A stretch of 64,000 nucleotides of DNA, from assembly GCF_035117555.1 (NCBI RefSeq), contig NZ_JAYKPK010000008.1:1-64000 (forward strand), written 5' to 3'. The position numbers and the translations under genes were made by a program. This document shows positions 61,119 through 64,000 of the stretch, in pieces. The notes below the pieces were generated by a model. That model ran no database searches. It was not told the DNA's origin and saw only the letters and a list, made by a program, of their open reading frames with translations. Numbering within the stretch: position 1 is the stretch's first letter; the number at the start of each line of letters is the position of its first letter. This DNA is from Yoonia sp035117555 (GTDB lineage Bacteria; Pseudomonadota; Alphaproteobacteria; Rhodobacterales; Rhodobacteraceae).

Positions 61119-61161
61119 TTTGACGGTCATTTTCCCAGAACAAACCTGAAGGGACATATTC

Positions 61162-62337
61162 ATGACCAATGTCGTTATCGCATCCGCCGCCCGCACCGCG
61201 GTGGGCAGTTTTGGCGGTGCATTCGCCACCACGCCTGCCCATGATCTGGGCGCTGCCGTTTTGTCCGAAGTCGTCGCGCGCGCCGGAATCGACAAATCGG
61301 AAGTGAGCGAGACGATTTTGGGTCAGGTCCTGACAGCCGCCCAGGGTCAGAACCCGGCACGGCAAGCGCATATCAACGCAGGCCTGCCGATTGAAGCTGC
61401 TGCTTGGGGGATCAATCAGGTCTGTGGGTCCGGTCTGCGCGCTGTCGCTTTGGCTGCGCAGCATATCCAATTGGGCGATGCCGAGATCGTGCTGGCCGGT
61501 GGTCAGGAAAATATGTCGCTCAGCGCGCATGCCGCGTTTCTGCGGGCGGGTCAGAAGATGGGCGATATGACCTATATCGACACGATGATCCGTGACGGTT
61601 TGTGGGATGCGTTCAACAATTACCACATGGGCCAGACGGCTGAAAATGTTGCCGACCAGTGGCAGATTACCCGCGACGTGCAGGATGAATTCGCTGTTGC
61701 TTCGCAGAACAAGGCGGAAGCCGCGCAGAAGGCGGGCAAATTCGCGGATGAGATCATGGCCTTTACAGTGAAATCCCGCAAAGGCGAAACCATTGTCGAT
61801 CAGGATGAATATATCCGCCACGGCGCCACGATTGAAGCGATGCAGAAACTACGCCCGGCCTTTACCAAGGACGGGTCGGTCACGGCGGCGAATGCGTCTG
61901 GCCTGAACGATGGTGCGGCGGCGACTTTGCTGATGTCGGTGGAGAATGCCGAAAAGCGCGGGATCGAACCGCTGGCGCGGATCGTGTCCTATGCCACGGC
62001 CGGGTTGGACCCGTCCATCATGGGCGTCGGGCCGGTGATGGCCAGCCGCAAGGCGCTCGCCAAGGCTGGGTGGACGGTCAATGACCTTGATCTGGTCGAA
62101 GCGAATGAGGCTTTTGCAGCACAAGCCTGTGCCGTGAACAAGGATATGGGTTGGGACCCTGCCATCGTGAACGTCAATGGCGGCGCGATTGCCATCGGGC
62201 ATCCGATCGGCGCCTCTGGTGCGCGGATTCTGAACACGCTGTTGTTCGAAATGAAACGCCGCGGTGCGAAAAAGGGTCTCGCGACCCTGTGCATCGGCGG
62301 CGGGATGGGTGTCGCGCTTTGCGTTGAACGCATGTGA
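61162..62337 (+). CDS. phaA: Acetyl-CoA C-acetyltransferase
   Basis: A 391-residue thiolase that condenses two acetyl-CoA to acetoacetyl-CoA. The acylated Cys is in NQVCGSGLRA, the His in GHPIGASGAR and the second Cys in CIGGGMGVAL. Length is standard for biosynthetic thiolases. It is followed after 59 nt by phaB, which gives the first two steps of polyhydroxybutyrate synthesis. The polymerase gene is not in this window. Confidence 0.95.
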   Translation: MTNVVIASAARTAVGSFGGAFATTPAHDLGAAVLSEVVARAGIDKSEVSETILGQVLTAAQGQNPARQAHINAGLPIEAAAWGINQVCGSGLRAVALAAQHIQLGDAEIVLAGGQENMSLSAHAAFLRAGQKMGDMTYIDTMIRDGLWDAFNNYHMGQTAENVADQWQITRDVQDEFAVASQNKAEAAQKAGKFADEIMAFTVKSRKGETIVDQDEYIRHGATIEAMQKLRPAFTKDGSVTAANASGLNDGAAATLLMSVENAEKRGIEPLARIVSYATAGLDPSIMGVGPVMASRKALAKAGWTVNDLDLVEANEAFAAQACAVNKDMGWDPAIVNVNGGAIAIGHPIGASGARILNTLLFEMKRRGAKKGLATLCIGGGMGVALCVERM

Positions 62338-62396
62338 CGCCACGGGCGGCGCGTCCGCGCGCTGCCCCCAAAATTAACCAAAGGGAGGAGAAGATT

Positions 62397-63122
62397 ATGG
62401 GACGAGTAGCACTTGTCACTGGTGGATCGCGCGGGATCGGGGCGGCCATTTCCACAGCTTTGCAGGATGCAGGCTATCGCGTGGCCGCGACCTATGCGGG
62501 CAATGACGAAAAGGCGGCGGCCTTTACGGCAGAGACCGGCATCAAGACCTATAAATGGGATGTCGGCAATTATGAGGCTTGCGCTGCTGGCATTTCGCAG
62601 GTCGAGGCTGATCTGGGCCCGGTCGAGGTTTTGGTGAACAATGCGGGCATCACCCGCGACGCGCCATTCCACAAGATGACACCGCAGCAGTGGAAAGAGG
62701 TGATTGATACCAACTTGTCGGGCGTGTTCAATATGACCCATCCGGTCTGGCCGGGCATGCGCGAGCGTAAATTCGGGCGGATCATCACGATTTCATCGAT
62801 CAACGGCCAGAAAGGCCAGTTCGCGCAGACGAATTATGCCGCTGCCAAGGCCGGTGACATTGGTTTCACCAAGGCGCTGGCGCAAGAAGGCGCGCGTGCG
62901 GGGATTACGGTGAACGTGATCGCGCCGGGCTATATCAACACCGAGATGATGAGCACGATTCCTGAAAAGGTGATGAACGAGGTGATTCTGCCGCAGATCC
63001 CGGTCGGGCGTCTGGGTGAAGCATCGGAAATCGCGCGCGCGGTGGTTTTCCTCGCCTCGGATGATGCGGGTTTTGTCACCGGATCGACCATTTCGGCCAA
63101 TGGCGGGCAATATATGTCCTGA
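62397..63122 (+). CDS. phaB: Acetoacetyl-CoA reductase
   Basis: A 241-residue NADPH-dependent SDR enzyme that makes (R)-3-hydroxybutyryl-CoA. It has GGSRGIGAAI (cofactor loop), NNAG, the Ser of ISSINGQKGQFAQ, and Tyr/Lys in NYAAAKAG. NGQKGQFAQTNYAAAKAG is close to that of known PhaB proteins. A strong ribosome site AAGGGAGGAG precedes ATG 62397, and a strong terminator follows 17 nt after the stop. Confidence 0.94.
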   Translation: MGRVALVTGGSRGIGAAISTALQDAGYRVAATYAGNDEKAAAFTAETGIKTYKWDVGNYEACAAGISQVEADLGPVEVLVNNAGITRDAPFHKMTPQQWKEVIDTNLSGVFNMTHPVWPGMRERKFGRIITISSINGQKGQFAQTNYAAAKAGDIGFTKALAQEGARAGITVNVIAPGYINTEMMSTIPEKVMNEVILPQIPVGRLGEASEIARAVVFLASDDAGFVTGSTISANGGQYMS

Positions 63123-63139
63123 TCGTCAGGTCAGACACA

Positions 63140-63170
63140 AAAGGGCCGCACCCGATTGGTGCGGCCCTTT
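63140..63170 (+). terminator. Intrinsic terminator after phaB
   Basis: A perfect 13-bp stem (63140-63152 with 63158-63170) with a 5-nt loop. The 3' arm ends in TTT, making it a rho-independent terminator, probably also active for the opposite strand. Confidence 0.9.
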
Positions 63171-63208
63171 GCGTTCATCGCTGGCGGCGCGTCAGGCCGA
63201 CATCAGCG

Positions 63209-63376
63209 TCAATGCGTGGCAAGGCGTGTGATTTCTTCCTTGATCTGCAGCTTTTTCTTTTTCAATTTCGCAAGTTCCAGATCGTCAACGCCCGGACTGC
63301 GCTGCAACACTTCCACATGGTCCGAGAGGGTTTGGTGCTTTTTCTTCAGTTCCTGTACATGCGAACTCAAGCTCAT
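63209..63376 (-). CDS. DUF465 (YdcH-like) small protein
   Basis: A 55-residue basic, all-helical protein: a first helix SSHVQELKKKHQTLSDHVEVL and a second DLELAKLKKKKLQIKEEI forming a likely coiled-coil hairpin. This is the DUF465/YdcH family, common in alphaproteobacteria. GGAGGAAG before ATG 63376 is a strong ribosome site. Function unknown; abundant small cytoplasmic protein in many genomes. Confidence 0.88.
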   Translation of the reverse strand: MSLSSHVQELKKKHQTLSDHVEVLQRSPGVDDLELAKLKKKKLQIKEEITRLATH

Positions 63377-63494
63377 GATCTTCCTCCTGCTGGTTGAATG
63401 TAAAGGAATTGCAACACAGTTCCGCAGCCCTGTCACGCCGCAACGCAGCAATTCCCCCATCACGACACGCTAGCAGCCAAATCCTGCCAAAAGA

Positions 63495-64000
63495 TTACCC
63501 ATCCATGGGCAGATCAGCGCCATTGCGCAAAACCTCTGCAACCTGTGATGTATAGCTGTCCTTGTCCGCCACATGCGCCACACCCATGTGCATGACCAAA
63601 GTCGGCAGCAGGCGAAAGGGCGCGCGCCCTTCCTGTCTTGCTCGCAGGATGAACAGGCCCGGCGCGCGATCAGCCCGTCCGGCAATGGGGCGAATAACGA
63701 TAGAGCCGAGCCGGCCTTGTAACGCTGCCAAAGCCTCTGGCAGCCGTTCAATCCTTTGAATCAGCGTCAGATAGCCTTGTGGCGCCAGCCGTCGTGCGCC
63801 GATATCCAGCCAATCGGTCAGCGGCGTGTCCCCGCCAAGGGCGGTATCGCGACCGGAGTCTTTGGCGGCGGTGCCCGCGGCGCGGTCAAAATAGGGCGGG
63901 TTCATGATCACATGGTCGAATCGCCGTTGGCGCAGATCGGCGGGCAGGGCGCGCAGATCTGCGGTGATCACGTCGAGCGTCAGATCATTCGCCTTTGCGT
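63495..64000 (-). CDS. TrmN6-like tRNA adenine-N6 methyltransferase (partial, 5' end beyond window)
   Basis: The C-terminal 168 codons or so of a class I methyltransferase; the frame stays open to the window edge. Motif IV NPPYF (in HVIMNPPYFDR) is the adenine-N6 type. DWLDIGARRLAPQGYLTLIQ follows, as in the TrmN6 (YfiC) group, which modifies A37 of tRNA1(Val). The SAM-binding motif I must lie outside the window. The function is therefore a family-level call. Confidence 0.8.
   Translation of the reverse strand, partial: AKANDLTLDVITADLRALPADLRQRRFDHVIMNPPYFDRAAGTAAKDSGRDTALGGDTPLTDWLDIGARRLAPQGYLTLIQRIERLPEALAALQGRLGSIVIRPIAGRADRAPGLFILRARQEGRAPFRLLPTLVMHMGVAHVADKDSYTSQVAEVLRNGADLPMDG

Noticed and set aside
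1..64000. CRISPR array, prophage, insertion sequence, rRNA or tRNA
   Set aside because: I saw no regular spaced repeats, transposase, integrase or structural phage genes and no RNA-gene core sequences on either strand.

Overview
The window reads as a chromosome segment of a Rhodobacteraceae (roseobacter-type) alphaproteobacterium. The evidence is the gene content (phaA-phaB, DUF465, DUF6525, a biotin guanidine/urea carboxylase operon, a BCCT carrier and several high-affinity ABC systems), a GC-rich and GC-ending codon style, and an alphaproteobacterial SOS box (GTTC-N7-GTTC). No rRNA, tRNA, CRISPR array, transposase or phage module was seen.

Layout. 155-4406: a small entericidin-like lipoprotein, then a sulfate ABC transporter operon (cysA-sbp-cysT-cysW). 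4426-5292: an AT-richer APH(6)-like kinase gene that looks foreign. 5790-15375: a guanidine-I (ykkC) riboswitch followed by a complete guanidine assimilation operon (ABC importer, two DUF1989 carboxyguanidine deiminase subunits, biotin carboxylase, allophanate hydrolase). 15456-22792: a divergent 2OG-Fe(II) oxygenase, then a PotD/A/B/C-type importer with a cysteine hydrolase, an unknown protein and an MBL-fold hydrolase. I infer that this set feeds guanidino or amino compounds toward the guanidine operon. 22911-23893: a TPP riboswitch, a 16-codon leader frame and thiD. 23980-35013: transport block (SulP with a structured leader, universal stress protein, potassium channel, BCCT, GntP, SLC13, Na+/H+ antiporter with a cNMP domain).

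42167 down to 35085 (minus strand): seven closely spaced or overlapping genes behind a perfect SOS box: DNA-repair radical SAM protein, DUF4130-UdgX fusion, ABC1 kinase, domain-swapped cryptochrome-like protein, renalase-like oxidoreductase, UbiG-like methyltransferase and DUF2805. This looks like a DNA-damage/photo-oxidative stress module. 43774-42569: a zinc metallochaperone GTPase with a perfect Zur box. 50575-43888 (minus strand): an eight-gene cluster of a truncated pseudokinase, an FHA protein, a 60-residue protein, three dynamin/Era-like GTPases, a Roadblock-like protein and an unknown. It is the best candidate here for a poorly described system.

50882-64000: mostly housekeeping genes (GAPDH-like, nuclease, ABC exporter, S49 peptidase, FolM-like reductase, uvrC, pgsA, moaD-moaE, tag, degenerate EAL protein, phaA-phaB, DUF465, and the 3' part of a TrmN6-like methyltransferase cut by the window edge).

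All calls rest on reading the sequence and on remembered family features. No database search was run.
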